A stretch of DNA of 64,000 nt from Vasconcelosia minhoensis LEGE 07310. Its GTDB lineage: Bacteria > Cyanobacteriota > Cyanobacteriia > Phormidesmidales > Phormidesmidaceae. Below the pieces are notes generated by a model. That model worked only from the letters and a program-made list of their open reading frames with translations, searched no databases and was not told the origin of the DNA. The position numbers and the translations under genes were made by a program. The number at the start of each line of letters is the position of its first letter. The stretch's first letter is position 1. Location of the stretch: assembly GCF_015207255.1 (NCBI RefSeq), contig NZ_JADEXG010000001.1, forward strand, positions 124,001 to 188,000. Reading direction: 5' to 3'. Below, piece after piece: positions 18,202-27,101 of the stretch.

Positions 18202-18595
18202 GGGCAGGCAGGGGTGAAGGGCTCTGAGTATCCACGTTTAGCTTAGCTAATACTGGATGATAGAATCTTGGCCCCCGGCGAATTTCCAAGCTTTCAAATA
18301 AATCCATCGGCAAATTTGCATATTGCTGCATAAGCTGCACAATTTTTTTCCCGTGCTTAATCTCTAGGTCAAAAACTGCGAAGAGGTTTTGCCTGTAGTT
18401 ATCTATAAATTTCAACTGGGCCTGAATTCCTTTTCGATTAAGTAAAAGGTAACAAGTCTCAGTCATGACAGGCCAAGCAATAACCAACGGCTCATCATAC
18501 TTCTGAAAAGCCTGATTAGCAGCTTGATGATACGTATCTTTCTGGTCAACGAGTGCCAGCCAAAAGCCTGTATCAACGATGATCATATTTTGCAC
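18164..18595 (-). pseudogene. PIN-domain toxin with a replaced C-terminus
   Basis: The N-terminal part is normal (MIIVDTGFWLALVDQKDTYH with the first catalytic Asp, MTETCYLLLNRKG). After YANLPMDL, where the ADASL-type acidic motif should follow, the sequence becomes unrelated (FESLEIRRGPRFYHP). The last active-site residues are thus missing and it is probably inactive. It overlaps the antitoxin gene by 23 bp and runs into the plug gene. Confidence 0.7.
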
Positions 18596-18830
18596 TCAAT
18601 TGCTCAGACAGCACTTGCTTGTAGTTTGTAGAAAGATTTTCTTCAACGGCAACACAGCCAATGAATCCACCCTCTTTGAATTGCTGACAGGGGCTTTTCT
18701 CAGACTTTGACTCTGGCTGAGTGGACTTGGAGTAGCGCTTTTTCAGAATCTCAATAAAATCTGCTAGTAGTGCTTGAGCGTCTTCGGGCAGCTCCTGAAT
18801 GTCTTTTTGAATTTGTTTTAAACTAAACAT
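18573..18830 (-). CDS. DUF2281/VapB-like antitoxin
   Basis: 85 residues, starting with the helix FSLKQIQKDIQELPEDAQAL, followed by FIEILKKRY and a basic, disordered toxin-binding tail. It overlaps the PIN gene, as in genuine pairs. The partner is damaged, so the antitoxin may be an orphan. Confidence 0.65.
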   Translation of the reverse strand: MFSLKQIQKDIQELPEDAQALLADFIEILKKRYSKSTQPESKSEKSPCQQFKEGGFIGCVAVEENLSTNYKQVLSEQLSAKYDHR

Positions 18831-18890
18831 AATAAATTCCGGTATGTATTATGTAATGACGATTAAAGGAGAGGAACGCGCGCACTTTGC

Positions 18891-19202
18891 TCATTGGTCG
18901 ATTATTCGTTTTGGGGTGCCGTAAAGATAGTGGTCATGCTCCCTTGACCAATCTTCTGGCATCTCTACCGTGCCAGCGTGGGCACGCAAAGCTGTCCAGG
19001 CTGTTTTGACAAATTCTGGTTGTGTGGTCAAATCTGCGCTAGCTGCCGTGGTTGGTGCTAATAATGCCTCGTCAATTACCAATATTGCGCGATGGGTTCC
19101 TGGTGGTAAATCTGATACCAGCTCAATGATCAGCTTGCCTTCATGGTTGGCTGTGGCGATTCTCCGTTGGAGACACTGCGTGAACGTTTCTATGGTTTTC
19201 AT
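18891..19202 (-). CDS. Antitoxin-like protein, copy 2 with an in-frame insertion
   Basis: 103 residues, the paralogue of 1762-2049. The only large difference is eight extra residues (FTQCLQRR) after MKTIET, from a 24-bp insertion. The PIN partner found next to copy 1 is absent here; downstream is the 18573 antitoxin. It is an orphan antitoxin unless it acts on another toxin. Confidence 0.65.
   Translation of the reverse strand: MKTIETFTQCLQRRIATANHEGKLIIELVSDLPPGTHRAILVIDEALLAPTTAASADLTTQPEFVKTAWTALRAHAGTVEMPEDWSREHDHYLYGTPKRIIDQ
19161..19184. repeat. 24-bp interspersed repeat inserted in frame
   Basis: TCTCCGTTGGAGACACTGCG plus four bases is absent from the otherwise matching paralogue at 1762-2049. 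A related 24-bp unit, with the same length, is at 26681-26704. The consensus resembles the widespread cyanobacterial GGAGACGCTACGCGAA-type repeat. Confidence 0.75.
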
Positions 19203-19256
19203 CGTTCAGCCTTTTCCATGTCCTGAGTGCCCTTTCTAGTATGGCACTCATCCTTT

Positions 19257-19613
19257 CTAGACTGCTGGAATTTTGGCGACTTGGGCGGATTGCAGTGCTT
19301 CTGGACACTGCTTCCAGGGGATGTCGCCGTTGTGGCTGTTGCGGTAGAGCTCGCCGAACTGGAGCAGGGCGGCGGCGCTGTCGGCAAGGGGCAGGTCGGT
19401 GAACAGATAGGTGGGCCGATTGGGGGCAGAGACTGAAACCACGCAGGCTCTGCTGCACATCCACAGGCAATCGACGGGTTGAATGGTGATGGGTGAGTCT
19501 TGGGCTTGAAGGGTGTTGAGCTGCTCTAGCAGTTGAGCGCCCTGGGAGGGCTTTATGCGTTTGTGGGCAGCATCGTTGCAGGACTGGCAAACAAATAAGA
19601 TGTGTTTGGACAT
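19257..19613 (-). CDS. DUF1636 thioredoxin-like metal-binding protein
   Basis: 118 residues, intact. Cys residues at the start (FVCQSCN, CxxC) and in the middle (CLWMCSRAC, C-x3-C-x3-C) form the likely metal or cluster site. The family has a thioredoxin-like ferredoxin fold and often lies next to siderophore receptor genes; its role is not established. Before the IS701 insertion it began just after the binding-protein stop, so it is the third gene of a receptor operon. Confidence 0.85.
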   Translation of the reverse strand: MSKHILFVCQSCNDAAHKRIKPSQGAQLLEQLNTLQAQDSPITIQPVDCLWMCSRACVVSVSAPNRPTYLFTDLPLADSAAALLQFGELYRNSHNGDIPWKQCPEALQSAQVAKIPAV

Positions 19614-19637
19614 AGATCTTACTGATCATCTACTATA

Positions 19638-20767
19638 GAAGTTACGCATTGACAAATGGTACAAGATAGTATCAGGCAAAGGTTGCTGCTGTGGCATGGT
19701 CTTGGATGAACTGACGAATGACCGGCACGAACAATTGCCGCGATAGCGCATAACAGTTCCTAATCACCCCCTGAATAGACAACCGTTGCAACTTGACAAA
19801 GGCCCGTATCGCGCAATAGACGTGATTCCGAATCGCATGTTGATCACGGACATAAAACCGCTCGATGTTACACACCTGCTTGATGACTCAATGAAAACAC
19901 TCGATCTGCCAATGCTCGTCATGCAGCTGCTTGAAGTCAGCTTGAGACAGCTGCTCTAGGGCCTCTAGCTCGGGTCGATATAAGATGTAGTAACGCGGTT
20001 CGTGCTGGAACGGCTGACAAAACACCTTCACCCAACCAAACTCTTTGAGGTAAACCATCAGACCTGACTTGGGAATCTCTAAGGTCTTCACCTGCACGAC
20101 CTGTCCCCGCACTAAGGAGACTTTGCGATTGGCAGCAATGCCGAATAGAAAGCCGACTTTCTCGTTTCTGAGAAACTTCAGATTCTCCAGACTTGAATAC
20201 CAACTATCGCCTGTCACCCATCTCGGCTCAAGCCCCCACTGCTTGACTTCTAGCACCATCTCGCGAAAGTAGTCGTTCTTGGTTTTGCCCTCCCGTTTAT
20301 CGTAGATGCGAAAGTTGACTGGGTAGGCATTGCCTGCTAGGTCGGTGTAGTACAAAGTGATCAGATTAATCCCTTTGACGCTGCGGTTGTGCTTGCCGGA
20401 CCAGAAATATCCAATGAAGGCGCTCTTCTCTAGGTCTCGATAGGGCTTATCCTCAACACTATCGTCCACACTCAGGCTGCCGCCGACCAGGTTCACCTCC
20501 CCTTTGACTTCGTCAAATAAGTCTGCTGCGGTGTATCGCTCCCGCAGCAAAAACCGATTGACACTATCATGACTCACCGTTTCGAGGATCTCGGCTAAGC
20601 GTACACAGCTGACATACCTGGGCTCTGCCAGTAGATACAGGGTGTACAAGCTACAGTTACACTGAGCAGTAGACGCTTTCGTTAGCTGACGCATCTTGGT
20701 TAGCTCGCTGGCCGGAGGGATACCTGCATCACCTCACAAAGTGTCCGCTTTGTCAATGCGTAAGTCC
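19638..20767 (-). mobile_element. IS701-family insertion sequence
   Basis: The ends are 19-bp inverted repeats with two mismatches, GAAGTTACGCATTGACAAA at 19638-19656 and its complement at 20749-20767. TATA occurs on both sides (19634-19637 and 20768-20771), a 4-bp target duplication as usual for the family. It inserted exactly at the stop codon of the binding-protein gene; TA plus the terminal G of the IS rebuilds TAG. Confidence 0.88.
19672..20694 (-). pseudogene. IS701 transposase with a nonsense mutation
   Basis: Two frames in one phase: 268 residues to WQIECFH, a TGA, then VIKQVCNIERFYVRDQHAIR to the end. CGA to TGA would explain the stop, since IS701 transposases continue with an Arg there. 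The DDE residues D (SVDDSVEDK), D (VTGDSWYS) and E (WQIECFH) are all before the stop. Unless the stop is read through, it is inactive. Confidence 0.88.
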
Positions 20768-21783
20768 TATACTAGATATTTGAATAGGTCATCAATTACG
20801 GAATTAACTGCAATTGGCCCACAGGACATTGAATAAAGCTCCATGCCATATACTCTATCTTCCTGAACTGCCTTCAATTGTGACCAAAGTGGCTCTTCTC
20901 TGAGTTGCTTTAATGCTTCCTGTGTATCAGGACTATTAACGTTTAGAATCAACAAGATATCACCGTCTAAGTCTGGAATATGCTCCTTACTAAGACCATG
21001 TAACTGACGATTCGATTCACTAGAAAATTGAGATTGACTTGGAGGGCGGGGTAATCCAGCATCCTTTAGTATTGAGCCAATATATGTAGATTCGGGGTAA
21101 AGATCGAAGCCAGTTGGATAAATAGCGATCGCTGAAACTTTGGTGTTCTGAAGCCGTTCACCCATTTGAGCTTTAAACTCCTCCAGTCGAGTATAGTAAG
21201 CTTCTACAATTTTCTTTGCTGCATCTCCTTTTCCCAAAGCATCTGCATATACCGCTAACGACTCTTGCCATTCTGACCCATTTTTATCTTCAACGATGAC
21301 AGTGGGTGCTATTTGTGATAAGAGGTCGTAAATTGTCTCATCAGCAGCCCAGGCATTACCTAAAATTAAGTCTGGTTTAAGAGCAAGAACCTTCTCTAAA
21401 TCAACTGGATGGCCTGTATCTTCAATTCCCTCAACTGTTTCATCTGAATGCAATCTCTTCATGTAATGATGTGAAGTACCTACAGGCTTAACCCCTAAAG
21501 CGAGCGCATGATCAAGTGAACAAGGTTCTATCGCCACTACTCGTTGTGGGTTGACTGGCACATTGGTTTTGCCCATAGCATGTTCAACGACTCGGGTTGA
21601 AGTCGGTGGTGAGTTGGATAAAGCAGGGCTGTGTCGGTTAGTTGTGCTGTCAGATATATTGCCACTACACCCTGACGCTGTAGCGAATATAAGTACACCT
21701 ACTAGAAATAGATGAATAGCCTTATACATCTGCATTTTCAACAAGCTGTGTAGCGATGAAAATAAATTTTGGTTAATTGTCAT
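20767..21783 (-). CDS. Fe-siderophore substrate-binding lipoprotein, module 2
   Basis: 338 residues. Lipobox FATASGC, then EHAMGKTNVPVNPQRVVAI and LKPDLILGNAW. The true start may be internal (M17 at 21735), which gives a shorter signal peptide. Its stop codon has been rebuilt by the IS701 element, so the protein end is unchanged (FKYLV). It lies 71 bp after the receptor gene in one operon. Likely role: pass ferric siderophore from receptor to permease. Confidence 0.9.
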   Translation of the reverse strand: MTINQNLFSSLHSLLKMQMYKAIHLFLVGVLIFATASGCSGNISDSTTNRHSPALSNSPPTSTRVVEHAMGKTNVPVNPQRVVAIEPCSLDHALALGVKPVGTSHHYMKRLHSDETVEGIEDTGHPVDLEKVLALKPDLILGNAWAADETIYDLLSQIAPTVIVEDKNGSEWQESLAVYADALGKGDAAKKIVEAYYTRLEEFKAQMGERLQNTKVSAIAIYPTGFDLYPESTYIGSILKDAGLPRPPSQSQFSSESNRQLHGLSKEHIPDLDGDILLILNVNSPDTQEALKQLREEPLWSQLKAVQEDRVYGMELYSMSCGPIAVNSVIDDLFKYLV

Positions 21784-21854
21784 AGATCTAATTTCAATCG
21801 AGAGGCTGAAAAAGAGAAAATCTTCTTTCTCAGCCTCTTACTCTTCATCGTGGA

Positions 21855-24518
21855 CTAAAACGTAACGCGATAGCCAATGCTAATGGCTCTGCCTGGGGCA
21901 GCAAGAGCATTTTCTGTTCTACCTCCCCGACTTCTTACTTGATACAAAAATGGAAAATATTCGGTATCTAGCAAATTCTGAATGCCAATTTGCAGCGACC
22001 CTGGACCGATGTCAATGCTGCTAATGTAATCCAGCACAAAATAGCTATCAGTCTCTACAAGAGGGCCGCGATCGCGCCCCCCCACAAACAACGCCTGGAA
22101 GCGATTACGCCATCCGGGTAAGGTTTCATTTTCCACATAGGCGGTAATTTTGAGTGGCGAAATTGTGAATGAGTTGAGGGGTTCAAAATCACCATCATCG
22201 TCCGGATCAATGTCGCCTTCAAACCAACTGATGAGTCCACCAAGCTGCCAGATTTCACTGGGTTGCCAATCAACCGTTGCCTCAACCCCATAGATTCGCT
22301 CGGGAGCACGGATAACCTCAGTTCGACCATCGGCATCAAGCGCAAAGTTGACTCCAAGGTCAGATTGATTAAAAAAACCGGCCAGGGAAAACTGCACAGC
22401 TTGCCAGTCTCCGCGAACCCCCAATTCGTAGTTATTAACGACCTGCGGTGCCGTGAAGCCGAGATCATTTTCCACGGATGTAAAAGGCGGAAATTGCAAA
22501 ATTCGACCAAAATCTGGCACGCCAAAACCTTGAGAAAAGCTAGCAAAGATGCCGAGTTCATTGGTCAGGTCGTAGACCGTACCAATGTTGAATACTACAT
22601 CGTCCGCACTGAGGTTGCCCCCTTCTACATCAATCTGTTCTCCTTGAAACAAAATAGCGGTATAGTCATCCACGCTCAGTCCGATATTTTCGTATCGTGC
22701 TCCACCACTGAGTAGCCAACGGGGGGTGATATCCCATTGTGCTTGGGCAAAGACCCCCAAACTTTCAACCGTGTAGAGTGGAGTGAAGTTGACAACCCGA
22801 TCGGCTCTAGCAACCCGAAATCCACTGGTGACAAATTCATCATCTAGGACGGTATAGGGCTGAACCACTTTATCATTGTTATAGTCAGCCCCCCAGAGCA
22901 AGTTAAAGGTTGTAGAAATAGGCGTTTCAATTTCAAGTCGTCCGCCAAAGCCCTCGAACTCTGCCTGACGTACAATAAAAGACCCTAAGCTCGATCCAGG
23001 AAAGTCGGCTGAAAAGGTATCTTCAAAAGGTGCGCCAAGTGAAGTAAAACTGTCACGATAAAATCCTTGCAGGCGAAGCTCACTGCCGAAGATATCGGCG
23101 TTGCTATAGTTGAGGTTAAGCGTCGTGAATCTCCGTGCATCTTCGCAAATGACATCAATGCACTCTAAGTCCACTGGTAAGGCGCGGGCTTTGTCGGCAT
23201 CGGGATCATCTGCCACACTCGGATCGACGATAAATTCTATGGTATCGCTGCTTTCATCCAAGTGATTGACGCTGAACTGGAGGCGCTGATTTTCACCAAT
23301 GTTCACGCCCAACTTGCCCAAGATGTTGATATTACGGGCGTCTTGTACGATTTGACCGTCGCCTGGGATGCGATCGCCGGCCCCATCAAAGGCATAGCCA
23401 AAACCTTCGGTTGAGAAGTTAAGCACATAGTCCACCGGCGACACATTGCCCGAAATGTTAAATCCGAGATAGTTGCCAAAGCTCTCGGCGACGAAGTCTC
23501 CCCGAGAATTGACGCGCGCTTCTACCGTTGCCGTTAATTCCTCCTCGCTAGGACGACGAGTAATGATGTTGATCACACCCCCCGTTGCCCCTGCTCCATA
23601 AGCGGCTGAGGGTCCCCGAACGACTTCGATCTGCTCGATGGCACCCGGTGGAATACTCCTGAAATACGAAGAAAGTGCATTGAAGTTGGTGCTTACCGGA
23701 ACCCCATCAATCAAAACCTGTGGGTCTCGCCCCCGTAATCGTTCTCCGCCGCTATTGAAGTTAAAACTAGGGGGATTAAACCCAGGTACAGTCTGACCGA
23801 GAATGTCTGGCAGGTTGGTATTGAGGTTGGTTTGCTCCTCAATCTGCTCGCGGGTCACCACCGTCACACTACGCGGCACGTCCTGAATCTCTTCCTCCGT
23901 GCGAGTCGCCGTTACCACCACCTGAATCGCATCTGCATCATCAGCGTCGGCAGCCGTTGCCACTCCCGGCACCACGCTCAGCACCAAATTTCCGGTTTCT
24001 GTGCTCACCTCAGCCTGCGGCGGCGCCTCCGCCCCCGTAATTGAGACCCTGACACCGCCATCGAGCAGATTCATGACGCTGACCAGGGCAATACCTTCTG
24101 CCGGGCCAAACTGCTCAAACATCTCCCCCTCTGGTAGGGCCAGCACCGCATTGGGAATATCCGCCGTCAGCGCATTGCCGATCACCGAGGTTTGAGGCTC
24201 CGCCAGGGGGCCAGTTGCTTCCAGGGTTAGCTCCAGCCCGTTTTCCGTTTCGCTGACCTGGACTCCCGTAATCTGGGTAAGAGCCTGGGCCAGTTCCGCA
24301 GCCGCTGCACCCGTCTGCTCCTGAGCCTGAAACTGGCCCATCCATTCCTCAACGCTGGTGGCTGGTTCAGGTTCTTCGCCAAATTGGGAAGCCTCTACTG
24401 GAACGACCTCAGGCGCAGAAATGGTGGACGTTTCTGAAGAGTCTGCTCGGGCGGCTGACGCCAGCACCACCAAAAACATACCCGTAAGCCAAAATAGTCT
24501 TTGCAGTTGACGCATCAT
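21855..24518 (-). CDS. TonB-dependent siderophore receptor, AMIN-plug-barrel, module 2
   Basis: 887 residues. Signal peptide (WLTGMFLVVLASAARA), AMIN domain (about 90-190, ITGVQVSETENGLELTLEA), a TonB-box-like stretch IQVVVTATRTEEEIQD, plug with VLIDGVPV and IEQIEVVRGPSAAYG, then a 22-strand barrel to the final F (GYRVTF). It imports a ferric siderophore; the specificity cannot be read from sequence. A Fur-like motif and direct-repeat operator lie upstream. Confidence 0.94.
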   Translation of the reverse strand: MMRQLQRLFWLTGMFLVVLASAARADSSETSTISAPEVVPVEASQFGEEPEPATSVEEWMGQFQAQEQTGAAAAELAQALTQITGVQVSETENGLELTLEATGPLAEPQTSVIGNALTADIPNAVLALPEGEMFEQFGPAEGIALVSVMNLLDGGVRVSITGAEAPPQAEVSTETGNLVLSVVPGVATAADADDADAIQVVVTATRTEEEIQDVPRSVTVVTREQIEEQTNLNTNLPDILGQTVPGFNPPSFNFNSGGERLRGRDPQVLIDGVPVSTNFNALSSYFRSIPPGAIEQIEVVRGPSAAYGAGATGGVINIITRRPSEEELTATVEARVNSRGDFVAESFGNYLGFNISGNVSPVDYVLNFSTEGFGYAFDGAGDRIPGDGQIVQDARNINILGKLGVNIGENQRLQFSVNHLDESSDTIEFIVDPSVADDPDADKARALPVDLECIDVICEDARRFTTLNLNYSNADIFGSELRLQGFYRDSFTSLGAPFEDTFSADFPGSSLGSFIVRQAEFEGFGGRLEIETPISTTFNLLWGADYNNDKVVQPYTVLDDEFVTSGFRVARADRVVNFTPLYTVESLGVFAQAQWDITPRWLLSGGARYENIGLSVDDYTAILFQGEQIDVEGGNLSADDVVFNIGTVYDLTNELGIFASFSQGFGVPDFGRILQFPPFTSVENDLGFTAPQVVNNYELGVRGDWQAVQFSLAGFFNQSDLGVNFALDADGRTEVIRAPERIYGVEATVDWQPSEIWQLGGLISWFEGDIDPDDDGDFEPLNSFTISPLKITAYVENETLPGWRNRFQALFVGGRDRGPLVETDSYFVLDYISSIDIGPGSLQIGIQNLLDTEYFPFLYQVRSRGGRTENALAAPGRAISIGYRVTF

Positions 24519-24560
24519 TCACTCCCACAACACCGGATAGGACTGCACATCTAAATCGGA

Positions 24561-24580
24561 ATACTTCTCAAGAAGTTTAC
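24561..24580 (-). promoter_or_regulatory. Fur-box-like motif, module 2
   Basis: ATACTTCTCAAGAAGTTTAC lies 43 bp upstream of the receptor start and about 54 bp from the direct-repeat site. It is nearly identical to the site at 30716-30735. Confidence 0.6.
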
Positions 24581-24618
24581 CGGAAGCAGGTGAGCGATAG
24601 AAGCTGCTCTAGAACGGT

Positions 24619-24655
24619 GGCGGGAGCTTTTTTGAACGATCGCCGGAGGTTTTTG
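24619..24655 (-). promoter_or_regulatory. Direct-repeat operator, module 2
   Basis: GCGGGAGCTTTTTTG and GCCGGAGGTTTTTGG, GGA to GGA spacing of 22 bp. The remaining 24656-24882 holds only a GAGATTCCTCCCTCCGGTCG-type interspersed repeat (near 24778-24805) and no gene. Confidence 0.55.
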
Positions 24656-24882
24656 GCTTAGGCTGAATAACCAGCAGTATCGGATTGGCTAAGTAGGTTG
24701 CCCTAAATCAACTTTCGAGACGTCATATCGAGTGGAGGGGAGCAGAATCGAGATATCTCAGTGCACTACGCAGGATTGAGATTCCTCCCTCCGGTCGGAA
24801 TGACATCTTCAGAATATTTTCGACAACGTACTTATAGCGGCAAAAATTGAACCCAATTTTCAAGCTCATCTGGCCTTGCTAA

Positions 24883-25179
24883 CTAAGCGATTATTTCCAG
24901 ATCTCGAATACACGTACCAATCGAAACCCGTGACTGACGAGCAAATACGAGACCAGGGAAGCGAATGGATCTCGTCTGCCGAGACTTTGCTTCGGCCAGT
25001 AAATCATCATCCTGAGAAAAGAGAACCCGCTGTAGTTCGGTGGCACGGTTCAAAACTTCAGGATCCGAGATGCCGATGCGATCATCTTCTTGAACGGTCA
25101 GAACGACAATATTTCGCAGCCGCAGGCCGTTCGTAATTGCTCCATGAACATTTTCATCCATGTAGAATGAGATGCTCAA
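24883..25179 (-). CDS. DUF5615-family PIN-like toxin
   Basis: 98 residues. The family pattern is complete: FYMDENVHGAITNGLR at the start, NRATELQRVLFSQDDDLLAEA and VSIGTCIRDLEIIA near the end, with the Asp cluster (QDDDLL) of the PIN-like fold. It overlaps the DUF433 gene by ATGA. Such pairs are predicted toxin-antitoxin systems. It sits between the AraC gene and the receptor gene. Confidence 0.88.
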   Translation of the reverse strand: MSISFYMDENVHGAITNGLRLRNIVVLTVQEDDRIGISDPEVLNRATELQRVLFSQDDDLLAEAKSRQTRSIRFPGLVFARQSRVSIGTCIRDLEIIA

Positions 25180-25505
25180 GATAAGAGCCCTTGAGATTTG
25201 AGACGAGATACAAAGGGCGAATCCTGATGTTCTTGCTCTGACTGTTTGACGTAATTTTCGCGGCGCTGAATGTCAGCGTCTAGTGTGCTGCGATGGTCCC
25301 AATAGTAGGCCAAGGCCGCATAGATCTGGCTCATACTCACGTTGCGATGATTGATTTGAATCTCTTCCGGAGTCCAGCCATAGGCTCGTTGTGCCATTAC
25401 GAGTTCAACCACCTTGAGCGTCGTCCCCTCGATCACAGGTACCTGCTCCTGGGTCAGCACAACATGTGGATATTCCGTTGGCGTCAGATTTTGTGCATGA
25501 ATCAT
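25176..25505 (-). CDS. DUF433-family antitoxin
   Basis: 109 residues from MIHAQNLTPTEYPHVVL. It has the DUF433 helix-turn-helix (GTTLKVVELVMAQRAYGWTPEEIQINH and then SMSQIYAALAYYWDH) that binds DNA and the toxin. The stop overlaps the DUF5615 start. The pair sits in the gap between regulator and receptor that holds Uma2 genes in other modules. Confidence 0.88.
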   Translation of the reverse strand: MIHAQNLTPTEYPHVVLTQEQVPVIEGTTLKVVELVMAQRAYGWTPEEIQINHRNVSMSQIYAALAYYWDHRSTLDADIQRRENYVKQSEQEHQDSPFVSRLKSQGLLS

Positions 25506-25580
25506 TGTGGCTAACCCACTTGTAATATTCCTCATAGTACCAAGAGCGCTTGGCGTCAAGGTTGTCGATAACCAGCCTTT

Positions 25581-26591
25581 TTAGCTCGTCTGCCAAAAAT
25601 GCGGCTGACGCTTGCGGTAAGCACTGGGGTTTATGCCGAACTTTTTGCGAAAGGCGATCGCAAAGTGGCTGCGATTGGCATATCCCACGGCTTGAGCGGC
25701 ATTGGAGACTGACATCTCTCCGGCTTCGAGCAACTGGCGGGACTTTTCCATGCGGCAGTCATGCAAATAACCAAACACGGTAGTGCCAAACACCTGGCGA
25801 AACCCGGCTTTGAGCTTGCAATCGTTGATTCCTGCTAATCGAGCCAGCTCAATTAAGGTAGGCGGATCATTGAGTCGAGAAACCAAAATCTCTTTTGCGT
25901 AATGGATGCGCTCTACATCGTCCGGTTTTAGCGGCTTGGCGGTTTGGTGCGGTTCATCGGTATCTGGAAGTTGGGCGAGCTGGAGGGTCATCAATTCCCA
26001 AATTTTGCTCTCCAGATACATCCGCTGGGTAAAGCCTTGAAATGGACACTGCAAAATCTGTTGAATAACCTGCTGCATCGCTGAATGAGTCGTGCAGACC
26101 TGGGAGTAGTAAGTGCAATCGGATGGCTTGATGAGATGGCTGAGCGAATTTGGTAGTTCCCCAGAATAGCCCGTTATCCACTGCCCCAATAGCGTCGGGT
26201 CGATATGAATGCTGACCTCAAACTCACGACGATGGGCCGTCTTTTGATAAACTTCCCCTGGAGCCATACCGCTACCGCAAAAACCATGTTGTCCGGCCCT
26301 GATAGAGGTTAATTCTGATGCTGCTACCCCCGTCAAGACAAAGCACAGCTCTAACGGGTGCTCACGGTCTTCACTTGCGACTACTAAGTCTTCATGGGGG
26401 CGATAGTCGGCAATATCTAAAACAATGCCCTCCCGGATACGGACTGTCCGAAGATAGCCGCTGCCCAGTTCTTGGGGATAAGCCCAGGTTAAATCTAAAG
26501 GTTGCTGGGAATTCGGAACTGAGGTCACGCTTGCTTCGTATGAGCGCTCAATAATCTCCAGGTAATCTTCTTGAGAGAAGGTAATCGCCAT
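25581..26591 (-). CDS. AraC-family regulator (PchR-like), module 2
   Basis: 336 residues, with the C-terminal double HTH (LIELARLAGINDCKLKAGF, then VSNAAQAVGYANRSHF and AFRKKFGINPSAY). The N-terminal effector domain has the common start FSQEDYLEIIERSYE. It probably senses a ferric siderophore and activates the receptor of this module. The toxin-antitoxin pair separates it from that receptor. Confidence 0.9.
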   Translation of the reverse strand: MAITFSQEDYLEIIERSYEASVTSVPNSQQPLDLTWAYPQELGSGYLRTVRIREGIVLDIADYRPHEDLVVASEDREHPLELCFVLTGVAASELTSIRAGQHGFCGSGMAPGEVYQKTAHRREFEVSIHIDPTLLGQWITGYSGELPNSLSHLIKPSDCTYYSQVCTTHSAMQQVIQQILQCPFQGFTQRMYLESKIWELMTLQLAQLPDTDEPHQTAKPLKPDDVERIHYAKEILVSRLNDPPTLIELARLAGINDCKLKAGFRQVFGTTVFGYLHDCRMEKSRQLLEAGEMSVSNAAQAVGYANRSHFAIAFRKKFGINPSAYRKRQPHFWQTS

Positions 26592-26630
26592 GAGTCTAAG
26601 GTGGTGCAGATATGGTTAAGATTATACCTT

Positions 26631-26650
26631 AGATGAAATTTATTCTCAAT
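26631..26650 (-). promoter_or_regulatory. Fur-box-like motif upstream of the AraC gene
   Basis: AGATGAAATTTATTCTCAAT lies 40-60 bp upstream of the 26591 start and carries the same TTCTCAA core. Confidence 0.45.
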
Positions 26651-26680
26651 AGGCCTACAGTTCATCCCTTCGACTCCGTT

Positions 26681-26704
26681 TCTCCTGCGGAGACGCTACG
26701 CAAA
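26681..26704. repeat. Second copy of the 24-bp interspersed repeat
   Basis: TCTCCTGCGGAGACGCTACG followed by CAAA; same length and layout as the insertion at 19161-19184, here in an intergenic stretch. Confidence 0.7.
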
Positions 26705-26725
26705 CAGGGCAAGCCTATCCACCCT

Positions 26726-27097
26726 CTACGGTGCAGGCGGAATTCGAGCAATCCGGCGAGGACGAAGTTGGGCTGGCAGACGATAGGCAGGCACCATGCC
26801 GTCTTCGCTGTCGAGGTAGAGTTCGCTGGCGGTGAGCAAGTCGGCGGCACAGGTTGCAGGGTCTAAATCGCCGAAGAGGAAAGTGGGTTTGTGGGTGCCG
26901 ACGAAGGCGATCGCGCATGGCCTCTCACAAATACACAGACAGGTCGTTGTCTCAATCGTCAGTTCATCCTTGCGCGGCCACCGCTCGTGCAGTTCCCTGA
27001 GCTGATGAAGCAAGCGGACGCCGTCCGTTTCTTGATTGGCATCCGCCTCAGAATGAGTACCGCAGGCTTCGCAGACGACTAGAACATGCTTTGCCAT
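26726..27097 (-). CDS. DUF1636 metal-binding protein, module 3
   Basis: 123 residues from ATG 27097, which is preceded by GAGGAG inside the binding-protein gene end. Cys motifs: VVCEACG, CLCICERPC. The sequence is diverged from the 19257 copy, with a different tail (ARIPPAP). It starts 4 bp past the stop of the binding-protein gene, so both are translated from one operon with the receptor. A damaged relative is at 7790-7960. Confidence 0.88.
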   Translation of the reverse strand: MAKHVLVVCEACGTHSEADANQETDGVRLLHQLRELHERWPRKDELTIETTTCLCICERPCAIAFVGTHKPTFLFGDLDPATCAADLLTASELYLDSEDGMVPAYRLPAQLRPRRIARIPPAP

Positions 27098-27101
27098 GAA
27101 A

